This document shows, piece after piece, positions 45,548 through 57,291 of a stretch of DNA of 64,000 nt. The translations under genes were made by a program, and so were the position numbers. The notes below the pieces were generated by a model. The model was given only the letters and a program-made list of their open reading frames with translations. It was not told the DNA's origin and ran no database searches. Source of the stretch: Hysterangium stoloniferum (lineage: Eukaryota > Basidiomycota > Agaricomycetes > Hysterangiales > Hysterangiaceae); NCBI GenBank assembly GCA_015178975.1, contig WHVD01000190.1, positions 1-64,000 on the forward strand, written 5' to 3'. Positions within the stretch are counted from its first letter, which is position 1; each line of letters starts with the position of its first letter.

Positions 45548-47139
45548 CAGTGACCCAAAAAAGCATCCGGATGTTTGGTGAAATTGGGAAGATGGGTTTA
45601 CAGCTCCAGAAATAAAATAGATAAAATTCTGAATAAATCAGAGGTAAGAGGTATACATCTGACCTACATGATGACATAAGCATGACATCATAGCTTTTCT
45701 TATCAGGGAAGTAGGAAATGAACAATGGACATGGTGCATCCGGACATTTTTTTTGCTCTGTCAACTGATACATGAAACTCAACTAAGGTTCATATAACTG
45801 TGGGAATTTCTGGTTAGGTTCAACAATGTCATGTGACCACATGTTTAAATAACACATTTACATGAACCTTTGCCTCAATTCACCCCCCCACCACATGATG
45901 AAGAAGCACTCTACTGAAACAAGGCTCTCTGTCATTTCTCTTCTCCAGGAAGGTCACTCCTGCAGAACAATTGCTTCTAAACTTTATATTGGGCACTCTA
46001 CAGTATCAGAAATTCACTCCCAACTCCCTGGTCCACTTCCAACACCTTCCAGAGGTTGTCCTCCCAAACTCTCCCCCAGGGATTATCACCTGGCTTGTTC
46101 TATCACCTCTGGACAGGTTGATAATGCCTCCCAAGCCAAGTCCCACCTCTCCCTCAATGTCTGCACACAGACAATTAGAAATGCATTGAAGAAAGAGAAT
46201 TTGAAGGCTGTGGTGAAGGCCAAAAGACCTCTTCTTGCCTGTCGACACATCAAGGCTCAATATGAGTTTGCTATCAAGTACTAGCATTGGACTGAGGAGG
46301 ACTGGTTTAGGGTTATCTTCTCAGATGAGACCAAAATCAATCATTTGGGCTCTGATGGGAGGTTGTGGGTATGGAAAAGACCAGGTTCTGCACTCACTCA
46401 GCAGCATATCAATGGAACTATCAAATTTGGAGGGGGGAGTCTAATGATTTGGGGATGTATGACAGCACATGGTGTGGGGTACATGTGCAAGATAGATGGG
46501 AGGATGGATGGGGAGATGTACAAGGACATATTGGAGGACTATATCTTCAAAACAGTGGAGTATTATGGGATGGACAGGGCAATGTTTGTCTTCCAGCAGG
46601 ACAATGACCCTAAACACACTTGCAACTTGGCCAAGGATTGGTTCAAGGACCATCAGGTGGAGGTTTTAGACTGGCCTGCACAGTCTCCAGACCTGAATCC
46701 AATAGAACACTTATGGTGGGAGTTGAAGAGAAGGCTTGGAACATACCCTGAGGCACCCAAGAGCATATTGGAGCTCTGGGAGAGAGTGGAGGTGGAATGG
46801 GAGGGTATTCCAAGGGAGAAATGCCTTGAATTGATCAAGAGCATGCCTAGAAGGGTTGCTGCAGTACTAAAGGCCAAGGGGGGATACACTAAATACTGAA
46901 ACTGGTAAAAACTAGTAATTAATTACAAGAGCAAAAAAAGTGTCCGGATGCACCATGTCCATTATTAATTTCCTACTTTCCTGATAAGAAAAGCTATGAT
47001 GTCATGCTTATGTCATCATGTAGGTCAGATGTATACCTCTTACCTCTGATTTATTCAGAATTTTATCTATTTTATTTCTGGAGCTGTAAACCCATCTTTC
47101 CAATTTCACCAAACATCCGGACGCTTTTTTGGGTCACTG
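45548..47139 (+). mobile_element. Tc1-type DNA transposon with ~220-bp inverted repeats
   Basis: 1592 bp between TA dinucleotides (45546-45547, 47140-47141). Ends CAGTGACCCAAAAAAGC, with inverted repeats about 220 bp long and nearly identical. Carries one transposase gene. Confidence 0.92.
45862..46899 (+). pseudogene. Tc1 transposase with a single in-frame TAG
   Basis: 345-codon frame with a helix-turn-helix N-terminus (RTIASKLYIGHSTVSEI) and a DD34E catalytic core: SDETKIN, FQQDNDPKHT, SPDLNPIEHLW. The only defect seen is TAG at 46282-46284, between the DNA-binding and catalytic parts. Cut-and-paste transposition at TA sites is established for the family. Confidence 0.88.
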
Positions 47140-49111
47140 TATCGCTCAAGTCACCACATCGGAAACCATCACCCCCGATGCTGACGTATGCTTTTGTGGT
47201 GATCAAACTCCATTTATGCCCACGTCAAAATATACTCGTACTATCTGGTTAAACTTTTGATACGTCCCTTTTATTATCATGATCTGTTCTATCCTATGTT
47301 TCACATATGCCTATTGTGAAGGGTATGCTTTTACCACAGTTTCATTGTGGTAAAACACTCCTTTTATTTTATTTATATTTTACATATTCTATTCATATTT
47401 TTCTATCTTTCATATTCTTCAAATATTGCATATTTCATTAGTTCGAAGCATTGTGTATACTTGTGGGTGCACTCAGCACCAATTGGAACTCAGACACACT
47501 TTAACCCAAGAACCACCACTCGTAAGACACAAACTAGGTCTACTACGAGCGGTGATCAGGGTAACGTGTCAGCTACTGCATAAGTAGCAATATCTGAACT
47601 ACTAAACACTTCTGGCCTCGAACTATAACAGTCGAGGCCTCCACTTGAACCATCACACTCGTTGACTCCTTCGTCATCTTGTGCTCTTTCTCTCATTTTC
47701 TCTTATATTGCACCGAATAGGTCAATATCCTCCTTTTCTACTCATTTCTTCGTATATAGAACGGTCTGAACTTCTACCACTCTTCACACCTATATATACT
47801 TGTAACCCTCGAACTATTTCCTTTTCCCGTAATTATGCTCTCGGTTATCTCTTCGGCCTCCGAACTAATCATAAACTTCCTGTTCCTAGTCAGGCTTATT
47901 GTCAATACCCTGTTCCGCTCTTCTCCTAGTTAGTATTTTCTAGATGCCTGATACTTGTATATGAACCTGCTGTAGTTGTAGTTACTAGGCAATCAGAATA
48001 TCGACTCAGAATACCCTCTTACACCTCTAGCAGTCTTGTACTAAGAATCCCCTCATCCACCTTTGCGTGCGCTCGTCCACTCTCGGTCACCGACCCTTGG
48101 CCCGACATTTGACTTAACCTTCGGTCCTGATCGGTATCTCACTGAAAGGAACTCATTAGGATTAGTCTTCGCCCGCCCGAAATTTAAGGACACTCAACAG
48201 ACATTTGCGAGGGCACAGCACATAAGCTGAAGCCAAGTCCTTCCGATCGGTCCCTGTCGGCCAACCGACATCAGTCAGTTTTCAGTTCTTAACAATTTTG
48301 TGCACTACAAGATTCTATTAATTTCCTTATAAGGAAATCAATTTGAAATTTTGTGGCAAACAAAATCCATTTCTTAAATTTCACCTCACTGAGAAGGATT
48401 TTGAGTGTCCCCTACAGGGGATCAGCCCAGCAGTGTAAGTCAATCAGGGGGCTGACAATAGAGATCATACTAGTCAGGAGGTTTGACTCTATAAATGTAG
48501 TGGAGCTTGGCTTCAACTTATGTGTTGCACCCTCACACAAATTGTTAGGGTGCTCCAGTATTTCAAACAGAGCAGATAGTACAATAGGAATGAAGATCAA
48601 CACTTAGCTCAATTGACCGGAGGGCCAAATTACTAAGAGTTGTAGGGTAAGGGATTGTGGCTTGCCAAAGATACCTTCAAGGGTATTAGAATAGGAGTAA
48701 TAGGACTGAGAACTAGAAGGGGGTAATCTAAGTTGATATTTGAACTGGAGAACTGTAGCATACATGGAAAGAGCTTTATATTACTGTGAGATGGATGATC
48801 AGGGGGCTGATCAGAGAAGTGAGAGTGATGACAAGTTAAAAAGACATAGGGGAAGGAACAGGGATCTAAATGAGACTAAATACAATATAACAAAGCATTC
48901 TGAAAAGGTATGAGGTAGCAAATGGGATGTACTGTATAGTATACATGGAAATGGTGATGGGTGTTAAGATCTAAGCCAGAAAGAGGGGGAATGCTCTAGT
49001 CAGAGGGCTGATAATGGGAAATGAGTTAATTGGGGGGCTGACGATAGAGATCATACTAGTTGGAGGTCTGACTCTATGTATAACTGTAGTGGAGCTTTTC
49101 AACTTACAGTA

Positions 49112-50728
49112 CAGTGGCTCAAAAAAGTGTCCAAATGTTTCAGACTTTTTCAAAGAAAATCCAATACCAAATTACATAGGGCATCTATAATCATTATATA
49201 ATGGTAGAAATTGAACTTTAATATCTCAGCTACAAAATGATTCCAACTCTGTCCTAGTCCAATCAGAATTGGTGGAACTATAAACTTTTGAAAACATAAG
49301 CACACTTGGACACTTTTTTTTGAGCATCATTTTTTAAATACAAAACAACGGTTCAGTACTTTGTATTGCCTCCCTTCACCTTAATTACAGCTTCCAACCT
49401 TCTGGGCATACTTTCTATGAGTCCCTGACAATCTTCTTCAGTGATATGTATTCCCTCACTCTGTTGATGCCCACTCCCATAATTCCCAAACTCTCTTAGC
49501 TGGTACCACATAATCCAAAATCTTCCTTTTCAAGGTAGTCCAGAGATGTTCAATGAGATTGAGGTCTGGGGATTGTGCTGGCCAGTCCATAACAGTGATA
49601 TTTTGATCTTAAAACCATTTCTAAGCAATTTTTGAGGTATGCTTGGGATAATTGTCCTGTTGGAATATTAATTCCCCTTCCATAATTTCCAATTCCCCAA
49701 TGCTTCTCAGAAGACCATGCTCCCAAATGCTCACATACTGTTTGGCATTCATCTTTCCCTCAACCTTACAAAGAATTCCAGGCCCATTCCCCATGCAACC
49801 CCAAACCATCCTCCAAATTTGACAGTCACTTCCACCTCCCTGTCTCCAAGTGGTTCTCCAGGCCTTTTCCAGCAATAATGGTGTCCATCTGACCCAAATC
49901 TATTGATTTGGTCTCATCTGACCAGATAACTCACTTCCAGTGCTCTACTGTCCAATTTTGGTGCTTCTCAGCAAAAGCCAATATGGCTTTATGGTACCTG
50001 GGAGAGAGAAAAGGCCATTTCTTCTTTGCATAAGACTTGTAACCCTCCTGCTTGAGTGTATTTCTGATGGTTTGTACAGAAACAGGGTCCTGCAGGATGG
50101 AGTTGATGTGTTTGGCAGCTGCAATAGCAGTATTAGCCTTGCCAGTCCTGACCAAGGTGTGCATGGCTCATTGATTAACAGCTGATAGTTTCTTGGGATG
50201 TCCATATTTGATGTTTTCCTTCTCAGAGTCATGGATTTTGTAAACATTGGAGACTGTACTCTCTCTAAACCAAGCTTTTTGGCAAGTTTCCTGGTAGAAT
50301 AGCCAGAAGAGAGGAGGGAAATAATGCTCTCATATACACATATATAGCAGTGGAGGCAGGCTTTATTGGGCTAAGTAATGGATAGAACATGAATTCAACC
50401 ACTTTATATACTGATTGAACAATAATGATGTCATAGGTATCCATGACAACCAACATCAACTTTATATTAAGGCACACATAGCCTGTATTAAATAGATTTG
50501 TATATGAAAATAGTATACTCAAAAAAGTGTCCAAGTGTACTCATATTTTTGAAAATTTATAGTTCCAGTGATTCTGATTGGATAAGGACAAAATTGGGCT
50601 CATTTTGTAGTTGAGATACTAAAGTTTAATTCTTACTATTACATAATGGGAATTCACACTTTGCATGATTTGTTATTGGATTTTCTTTGAAAAAGTCTGA
50701 AACATTTGGATACTTTTTTGAGCCACTG
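49112..50728 (-). mobile_element. Second Tc1-type transposon, different family
   Basis: 1617 bp between TA dinucleotides (49110-49111, 50729-50730). Ends CAGTGGCTCAAAAAAGTGTCC, long imperfect inverted repeats (200 bp or so). Related in end sequence but not the same family as 45548. Confidence 0.88.
49340..50260 (-). pseudogene. Decayed Tc1 transposase
   Basis: Minus-strand pieces include VQTIRNTLKQEGYKSYAKKK (N-terminal part), GELIFQQDNYPKHTSKIA (second catalytic Asp) and a [10 protein letters not shown] block with several stops and frameshifts. Not functional. Confidence 0.8.
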
Positions 50729-51326
50729 TATGTGTTATGCCCTTACACGAACTGTCAGGGTGCTCCAGTATTTAAGAACAGAGCAGATAGTATGATATGA
50801 GTAAGAGTCAACACTTACATAGCTTAATCGACTGGAGGGCTGAATCACTAAGAGTTGAGAGGTAGAGAGTTGTGGCTTACTGTAGACCACTCTTTAAGAA
50901 TGTAGTGATGAGAGGGAATGGCAAAAACTAAGAGGGGCTAATCTAAGTTGATATTCAAACTGAAGAACTGTAGTGTACATAAAAAGAGCTTTATACCACA
51001 TTGAGACAGGTGATGGGAAGGCCAATCAGAGAAGTGAAGTGTAGGATGGATCAAAGGGAAGTGATGATGAGGTAGGGAGTGATAGAAACTAATGTATAGT
51101 ACTAAGAAACAATTTTAGGTGGCAATAAGGAGTATATGTGGAGATGGGGACAGAGGAGCAGATGGAGTGGAGATGGAATGGTTGCTAGTTCATTATGAGC
51201 AAGTATCAGGGGAGCTGTGAGGGGTAATGACATATATATGTAGGTGGCAGCTCCAATAATGAGATGACAAGGGGTTTTTTAGTGAAAAACAAGTCGTGGG
51301 GGGTCCAAAATGACAGGATCCTAACA

Positions 51327-51339
51327 GTATTCCCCCATT
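51327..51339 (-). other. Polypurine tract of the gag-only element
   Basis: Minus strand AATGGGGGAATAC directly before TGTTAGGATCC; same place and form as 6851-6863. Confidence 0.75.
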
Positions 51340-51456
51340 AGGTCAAGACCCTTTGAGACCTTTCTAGAAAAATGACATTATTTTGATTTTTTATGTACTC
51401 ACTTACTTGAATATTTTGTGCCTATGAGTTTTTAGTCAAGATGGGCACTAGTAGAA

Positions 51457-51464
51457 TATAAATA
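51457..51464 (+). promoter_or_regulatory. TATA box of the second accessory gene
   Basis: TATAAATA 55 nt before the ATG at 51512; mirrors the arrangement at 6713/6653. Confidence 0.5.
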
Positions 51465-51511
51465 TTCAAAAAATTGCAAGGGATAAAAAATCATTCTTGT
51501 CTTCTCATTTT

Positions 51512-52153
51512 ATGGCTCCTCCTTTCTTCTTACCCAGTCTTAGTGAAGAGGACAACATTGAGGTCCTTCATCAACAGTTACAGGAAGCCAAGGAGAAGAA
51601 ACAACTCTGCAAGGAATGGGAGGCCACCAAGAAGAAACAAAAGGAGGCAGATGATTGTAAGATGGTGATGGCATTGAAGAGGAAAGCTGCCAATGATGTG
51701 AGGGGTAGAGATAGTGATAGAGGGAGAGGTAGAGGAATGGCAGGGTCCAAGGTGAGTATGTGTTTCTTCTTGTATGAACCTTGGCTGATCATTCTACAGG
51801 TGAAGAGGAGGCATATGATTGTGGATGATGAGGATGATGATGAGGAGTATGAGGAGGAGGAGGTCAGGGGTCTAAACAGTAAGTAATGTCCTTTTATTCC
51901 ATTTTTTTGTTTTGACACTTTTCCTTATAGGAAGACTCCTGTTTTGGGGGGTCCATTGTGTGTGGGATGCACAACTGTGGGCATCTGTTGCACTCCCATG
52001 GGCTTTAACAGATCCTGTGCACAGTGCAACAGGAGGAAAAAGAGTTGTAGTCTGGCAATTGTGTCATTGGAGTCAGTGGTGGAGCCACTGAAGGAAATTG
52101 GGGAAGCCCTCAAAGGAATCTTAGAAGTTCTAGAGGCAATGGCATACCATTGA
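51512..52153 (+). pseudogene. Accessory zinc-cluster gene of the gag-only element (likely decayed)
   Basis: Exons 51512-51751, 51800-51878 and 51931-52153; introns GTGAGT...CTACAG (48 nt) and GTAAGT...TTATAG (52 nt). Exon 1 is a charged coiled-coil-like segment ending Gly-Ser-Lys at a phase-0 intron, then a basic/acidic exon (KRRHMIVDDEDDDEE). Exon 3 (51959-52048) encodes CX2CX6C-X8-CX2CX6C with NRRKKS in the last loop, then an amphipathic helix. The simplest splice of exons 2 and 3 is one base out of frame, so a frameshift or other splice exists. It is antisense to gag, next to the 3' LTR, as at 5671-6653. Confidence 0.65.
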
Positions 52154-53119
52154 GCAGAGGGGTGGTGGGCCAGGAATGACAGTAGGACAGAAATGGGGGT
52201 ACCAGTAGGAGCAGGGATACTGATGGACAGTCAGGATAATTTTGGACTTATAAATTGGTCTGGGCCAAATCTACTAGCTCCAAGGAGGAGTAAGTCAGTG
52301 GATGGTGAGGGAGAACCAGAGGGGCCAACAATAGAAACTTTGCAATATAAAATATAGTTGTTTTAATAGTGACATGGATAATCAGTCTTAAGACAACAAG
52401 AAAACAAGGAAAAGTGGGGAGCAGAGGTATTAAGCCAGCAAGTACAACTATAAGTTGGAGAAGCCAAAATACAATGGGAAAGCTAAAAAGAAAAGAAAAA
52501 GAGACATAAGGTGACAAGGAGTAATAGTAATGTGTCCAAGGGTATTGGTATTGAGAACCTTTTGGGGGTCCAAGGGGCTGGTTTGTTGAGTGCATGGTCC
52601 CTGGTAAGGCAAATGTCCCATCATCTAGCCATAAGTCAGTGTGCCAAAAAAAGGATGCAAGTGAGGTTTAAAACTGAAAACAGGGTGAGTATAGGTCTGG
52701 CCTTAAACATAAAAAGGTTTCAACAGACTGTATATTGAAAAAGGTAACCAACAAAAAACAGATTGTAAGTGGGTGGGTGACATCTAAGGACTGCTAAAAA
52801 AACAAGAACTAACTTTGTTAAAAAGACTTAAAAATGTTTTCCTTGCAGAAACAGATGACCGAAAAATGGAGTTTTCAGGTGTGTCCAAGTGTACTGAAGA
52901 GAACTGGGTCAACTGGTAGAGCTGAAGAGCAAAGCAGGGGAGCTGAAAAAACAATAAGACCAGGAGAAATGCAAGGAGGGCTTAAGTAGTAAGGAGTGGA
53001 TGTGTTGCAAAGAGGGATTGAGCAACTGTCATACAGGAACATACCATGCAATTGTTACATGTATGGGGGCCTGGGGGATTGCTTTATGCTGTTTTTGACT
53101 TGGTCACCAGTGTCAGTGT
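52154..53119. other. Stretch where pol would be expected
   Basis: Between accessory gene and gag. No protease, RT, RNase H or integrase motif on either strand; short frames only. Confidence 0.5.
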
Positions 53120-54502
53120 GTCTGAGGGCTTTTCAGCCTTAGCAGCTTGAGCTTTGGTGTTGTTGAGAGGACACTTGTTTGCCATGTGTCCCAGGGTGCC
53201 ACACCTGAGGCAGAGATCATTGTTCCTTTCATCATTGCCTATCCTCAGGTGTCAGCTTACTGTCAGTACTGAGTATGGAACTTAAATCATCCTTTGGCTT
53301 GGTCACAGAAGTTCCAGTTTTGCTGTTTGAGGCTGCTGTGTTGTTAGGGGTTGAATCAGTCCTATTTTTAATTTTGGACTTCTTCAAGGAGTTGTTGCCA
53401 TTGTTGTTGGTCAACAAGGGTTGTTCACTGTTTTGGTTCATCTTTGCCAGGTGGTCTGAGGAGGTTTCTCAGTTGATTTCAGCATGCCATTCCCAGTATT
53501 GAGCATCACATTGCTGAGCTTTCATGCACATGTCAATGAGTGTAGTTGGCTTGCCATCACCTCGATAGATGTTATCCTTAATATGAGATGGAAGGCCTGA
53601 ATAAACCCTATGATGTAGGGCAGAGTCACCCCAATCGATGAGTGTAGCAAGGGAGTTACATAAACTGAACAATGTATTTGGTGATCCACTGGCTGTCTTT
53701 CATTTTAGTATTGGCTAAAGTGGTTTCAGCATTGCCAACTGCATCATGGGGTCCAAAATTAAGTTTGAGCTTTGTAATGAAAAATGGATAGTTGTTGAGC
53801 CAGCTGGGTTGATAGACATTGAGATTTATTGAGTGCCAGTTTGAACCAATTCATGGTGGTGCCCCAAAGAAATGATAAGGCAAATATAACCTTGCTTCTG
53901 TCAGTAGCAAATTCATCAGGGCAGTTGTTGAAAGTTAAACTGCATTGCATAAGGAATGGCCACAGTTTTGAGGTATCAGTTCCATGAAAAATATTGGGTT
54001 CCTTAACCTTGGCTCATCGGGCAGTCTGCCCTCAATTATTTTTGAGGAAAGTGGTGAGTCCTTCAAATGCTGTTCTAAGACTAGTCAGTGATTAGTGGAG
54101 TACCATGAGATGTACCTGCTGAACTATTTCCAGAATGATGAGAACCAGAATGTGGGCTGTGGTGTGAATTCAGAGGTCCACCACCTTGGGGGCTTACCAC
54201 CAAAACTGTGATGAGAACTGGGAGGTCCACTACTGTGGGAGCTATGTAGGTGGGCCACCACTGGGGATACTACTGTGATGTGAGCTGTTGTGGATTGACT
54301 GGGGAGGGTTTGAGAAGTGCTGGAAAATGCTTCCACCTGGGCTCAAGGGAACCAGAAGAAGCTTGGTGGGCTCACTGGGGTCCAAGCATTGGAGGTATAT
54401 ATGGTCCAGAAGTGTTGTCATCAGGGATCTGACATACTGTTGATCAGTGGTATAAACTGTAACCCTTCTGATAGCTTCTTGTCTAGCATCAAAGGGGTTC
54501 AT
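53120..54502 (-). pseudogene. Decayed gag of the gag-only element
   Basis: Minus-strand pieces align with the gag at 443-1735: 53950-53759 (MQCSLTFNN..., matching MQCRFNFRD...), 53672-53469 (YSGLPSHIKDNIYRGDGKP, matching FYAGLPSRLKDEV), a linker with KLTPEDRQ, and a CCHC knuckle near 53216-53170 (CLRCGTLGHMANKC). Frameshifts separate them. Confidence 0.85.
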
Positions 54503-54531
54503 AATTAGAGAAATAACAGTTTGTGAGCTTG

Positions 54532-54544
54532 TGTTTGAATATAC
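54532..54544 (-). other. Primer-binding site of the gag-only element, self-priming type
   Basis: Minus strand GT then ATATTCAAACA, directly after the LTR end. Complementary at 10 of 11 positions to AGTTTGAATAT at 54886-54876, which begins 34 nt after the first base of a TATAAAG (54920-54914) in the same LTR. Confidence 0.65.
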
Positions 54545-55244
54545 TGTTAAGATCTAAGCTGGGAGAGGGGGAATGCTCTAGTCAGAGCACTGATGATAGA
54601 GATTGTACTAGTTGGGAGGTCTGACTCTATAAGTGTAGTGGAGCTTGGCTTCAACTTATGTGTTGTGCCCTTACATAAACTGTCAGAATGCTCCAGTATT
54701 TCAGAACAGAGCAGATAGTACGATATGAGTAAGAGTCAACACTTAGCTTAATCAACCAGAGGGCTGAATCACTAAGAGTCAAGAGGTAGACGGTTGCAGC
54801 TTGCTGAAGACCACTCTTTAAGTATGTAGCAATGAGAGGGAAAGGTAAAAAACTAAGAGGGGCTAATCTAAGTTGATATTCAAACTGAAGAACTGTAGTG
54901 TACATGAAAAGAGCTTTATACTATATTGAAACAGGTGATGGGAAGGCCAATCAGAAAAGCAAAGTGTAGGACGGATCAAAGGGAAGTGATGATGAGGTAG
55001 GGAGTGATAGAAACTAATGTATAGTACTAATACTAAGAAACAATATTAGGTGGCAATAAGAGTATACATGGAGATGGGGATGGAGGAGTGGATAGAGTGG
55101 AGACAGAATGGGTTGCTCGTTCAATATGAACAAGTATCAGGGGAGCTGTAAGTAATGATGTGGGTGGGGGCTCCAATAATGAGATGACAAGGGTTTTCTT
55201 AGTGAGAAACAAGTCACAGGGGTCTGAAACAACAGGATCCTACA
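54545..55244 (-). repeat. 5' LTR of the gag-only element
   Basis: 700 bp, TGTTAAGATCTAAGC...GGATCCTACA (one base lost at the end). Contains TATA and predicted RNA start as above. Confidence 0.85.
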
Positions 55245-57291
55245 ATGGGGGAGTGAATGGCATGGAAGGCTAAGAGGCTAAGCTACAAATAAACAAGTGT
55301 TAGGGGCACCATGAGCAGTGATACTGTGAGTAGGGGTACCAATAGCAGGATGTTAGAGGGTTATGAGACTAAAACAGGTTGTGGGGGTCCAAAAATGACA
55401 GGGATCCTAACATGCAGGTAGGACTTGGCTTCAGCTTATATGCTGCACCCTTGCAAGATTGTTGTGTCCAATTTCAAAGGGACAAATGGGAAGTCTGAAG
55501 GGACAAAGGGATAGTGATGGGAAGTCTGACAGCTCTCAGGTGGAGGACCCATGGGGTCCAAGGGTACAAATAGAGGTTTAATTAATGCAAGGTATGGGGG
55601 TAACTTAGTTGATTTTCTGATTGGATTGTAAACACAAATGTGTCTGGTTTATACAGATGAGTCATACTACAATCCAGGAACATACATACTAGTTGAACAG
55701 ACAACCAGGTACCACAACTGATTGAGGTAAATATTTCATATATTGTGAGAGCTGGGATCTCCAGGTGGGTTCAAGTCACTGATCATACAAGAAGGGAGTG
55801 ATGGAGACATGTAAGGGACCTGGTGGGTTGTCTGATCCTAAATTTAGTTCACTTGACTGGAGGGCCAAAATGCTAAGGTCATAGGGTAAAGAGTTGCAGC
55901 TTGCTGACAATGTCTTTGAGGATGTTAAAGAGGGAGTAAAGTGGCTGAAGACTAAATGGGGGTAATTTAAGTTGATATTAGAACTGAAGAATAGTAGCAT
56001 ACATGGTAGAAACTTTATATGAAGGTGTAACAGATGAGCAGAGGTCCAATCAAGGAAGTGAGATGTAGTGACGGGTTGAAGGAAGCATGGAAAGGGTAAG
56101 GATCACACTAAAAGTGAATACAATGTAATTAAAGTATACTAAAAGGTATGAGGTGGCAAAGTATTGTTTACACATTGAGCAGATGATGGGAGGGTATCAG
56201 GATGGAGATGGGATGAATGATGAAAGGGGTGATCTACAGCAAAACAAGTGCCAGGGCACTGTGGGCAGTGACACCATGGTTGGGAGTACTGATAGTGGGA
56301 TGTGAGAGGGTGAGGAGGTTAAAACAAGGTTGCAGGGGGGTGAATGACAGGGATCCTAACACATAGCAAAGCCTGCTTTGATCCAAACTGTGCTGGCAAT
56401 GGTAGCCAGACTTGACCTCAAATTGCATCAAATTGATAATTGTACAATCATTTCTACTTTGAAGGATGCCATCATCACCTTTAAACAGGATGTCACTCGT
56501 TACATTAAGATAAGTGACTTGGGTGAGCTTCATTGGTTGTTAGGAATAGAGATTATGAGCCCAGTAACAACATACCTTACACTTGTCACAATGCTCTTAC
56601 ATTGAGTCCATCCTTTGTCATTATCACCTTGAAGACCTTAAACCATCTCCACTCCGATGGACCCTAATACACACCTGTCATCCCACAATGCCCCATGACA
56701 ACTCTTGAAAGTGCTGAAATACATGACATACCCTATCATGAAGCTGTTGGTTCCCTGATGTATTGTTAAGATCTAAGCAAGGGGGGCAAAAGGGGATGTT
56801 TTTGGAGGTCAAAAAATGGTGAATTGTACTAATCAGGAGGTCCAATTCTATCAGACAGAGCAGAGCTTGGCTTCAACATTTATGTTGTTCCCTCACATGA
56901 ACTGTTAGGGTGCTCTGGTATTTCAAACAGAGCAGATAGTACAATAAAGACTAAAGATGACACTTAGCTCAATAGACTGGAGGGCCAAAAATACTAAGAG
57001 TTGTAGAGTAAAGAGTATTAAGAGGAATGTAAAGAAGACTTAAACAAGAGGAGGGTAATCTATGTAGGTTGAGTTTCAAACTAAAGAACTGTAGCATACA
57101 TGAGAAAGACTTTATACTTAGTGTAATGGATGATCAGAAGGCTGATTAGCAAAGTGAGAGGTCATGATGGATCAACAGAAGTATGGAAGTGAACAAGGAA
57201 CAAACTAGAATTAAATATGATGTAACAAAAGTATTATAAAAGGTATGAGGTGGCAAAAACATTTACATGTAGAACAGATGAAGGGAGAGCA

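Larger units (their letters stand above)
45484..48294 (+). repeat. Family-3 gypsy solo LTR, interrupted by a Tc1 element
   Basis: Starts TGTTATGACCGTGTCG and ends CAGTTCTTAACA. Duplication ATTTT on both sides (45479-45483, 48295-48299). Core motif at 48207-48240, followed by a 6-bp-stem hairpin (48255-48270, loop CCAA). A second copy, inverted, is at 57292. Confidence 0.85.
48962..51326 (-). repeat. 3' LTR of the gag-only element, split by a Tc1 element
   Basis: About 746 bp of LTR (TGTTAAGATC...GGATCCTAACA on the plus strand) plus the nested transposon at 49112-50728. Confidence 0.85.
48962..55244 (-). mobile_element. Gag-only Ty3/gypsy element (family 2) with antisense zinc-cluster gene
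   Basis: Read on the minus strand: 5' LTR 55244-54545, primer-binding site, decayed gag 54502-53120, a ~1-kb stretch with no protease, RT or integrase, accessory gene on the plus strand (51512-52153), polypurine tract, 3' LTR 51326-48962. Target duplication ATGGG at 48957-48961 and 55245-55249 shows it is one insertion. Pol is missing, so it needed another element's enzymes or lost pol after insertion. Confidence 0.85.
45335..55412 (-). repeat. Second-level family-2 solo LTR, split by two insertions
   Basis: Pieces 45335-45483, 48295-48961 and 55245-55412 (about 970 bp in all). Starts TGTTAAGATCTAAGG and ends GGATCCTAACA. Target duplication TGCAG at 45330-45334 and 55413-55417. Confidence 0.8.
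45273..56361 (-). repeat. Outermost family-2 gypsy LTR, split by nested insertions
   Basis: Left piece 45273-45334 starts TGTTAAGCTCTGGG; right piece from 55413 ends GGATCCTAACA at 56361. They join exactly at the TGCAG duplication of the inner LTR. Own length is about 1 kb. Target duplication not found (TCTCC against CATAG), so the outer ends are less certain. Confidence 0.55.

Noticed and set aside
51497-51886. One uninterrupted 129-codon frame
   Set aside because: It includes a 48-nt intron (divisible by three) with good GTGAGT and CTACAG sites; the protein part of the intron is hydrophobic and out of character.
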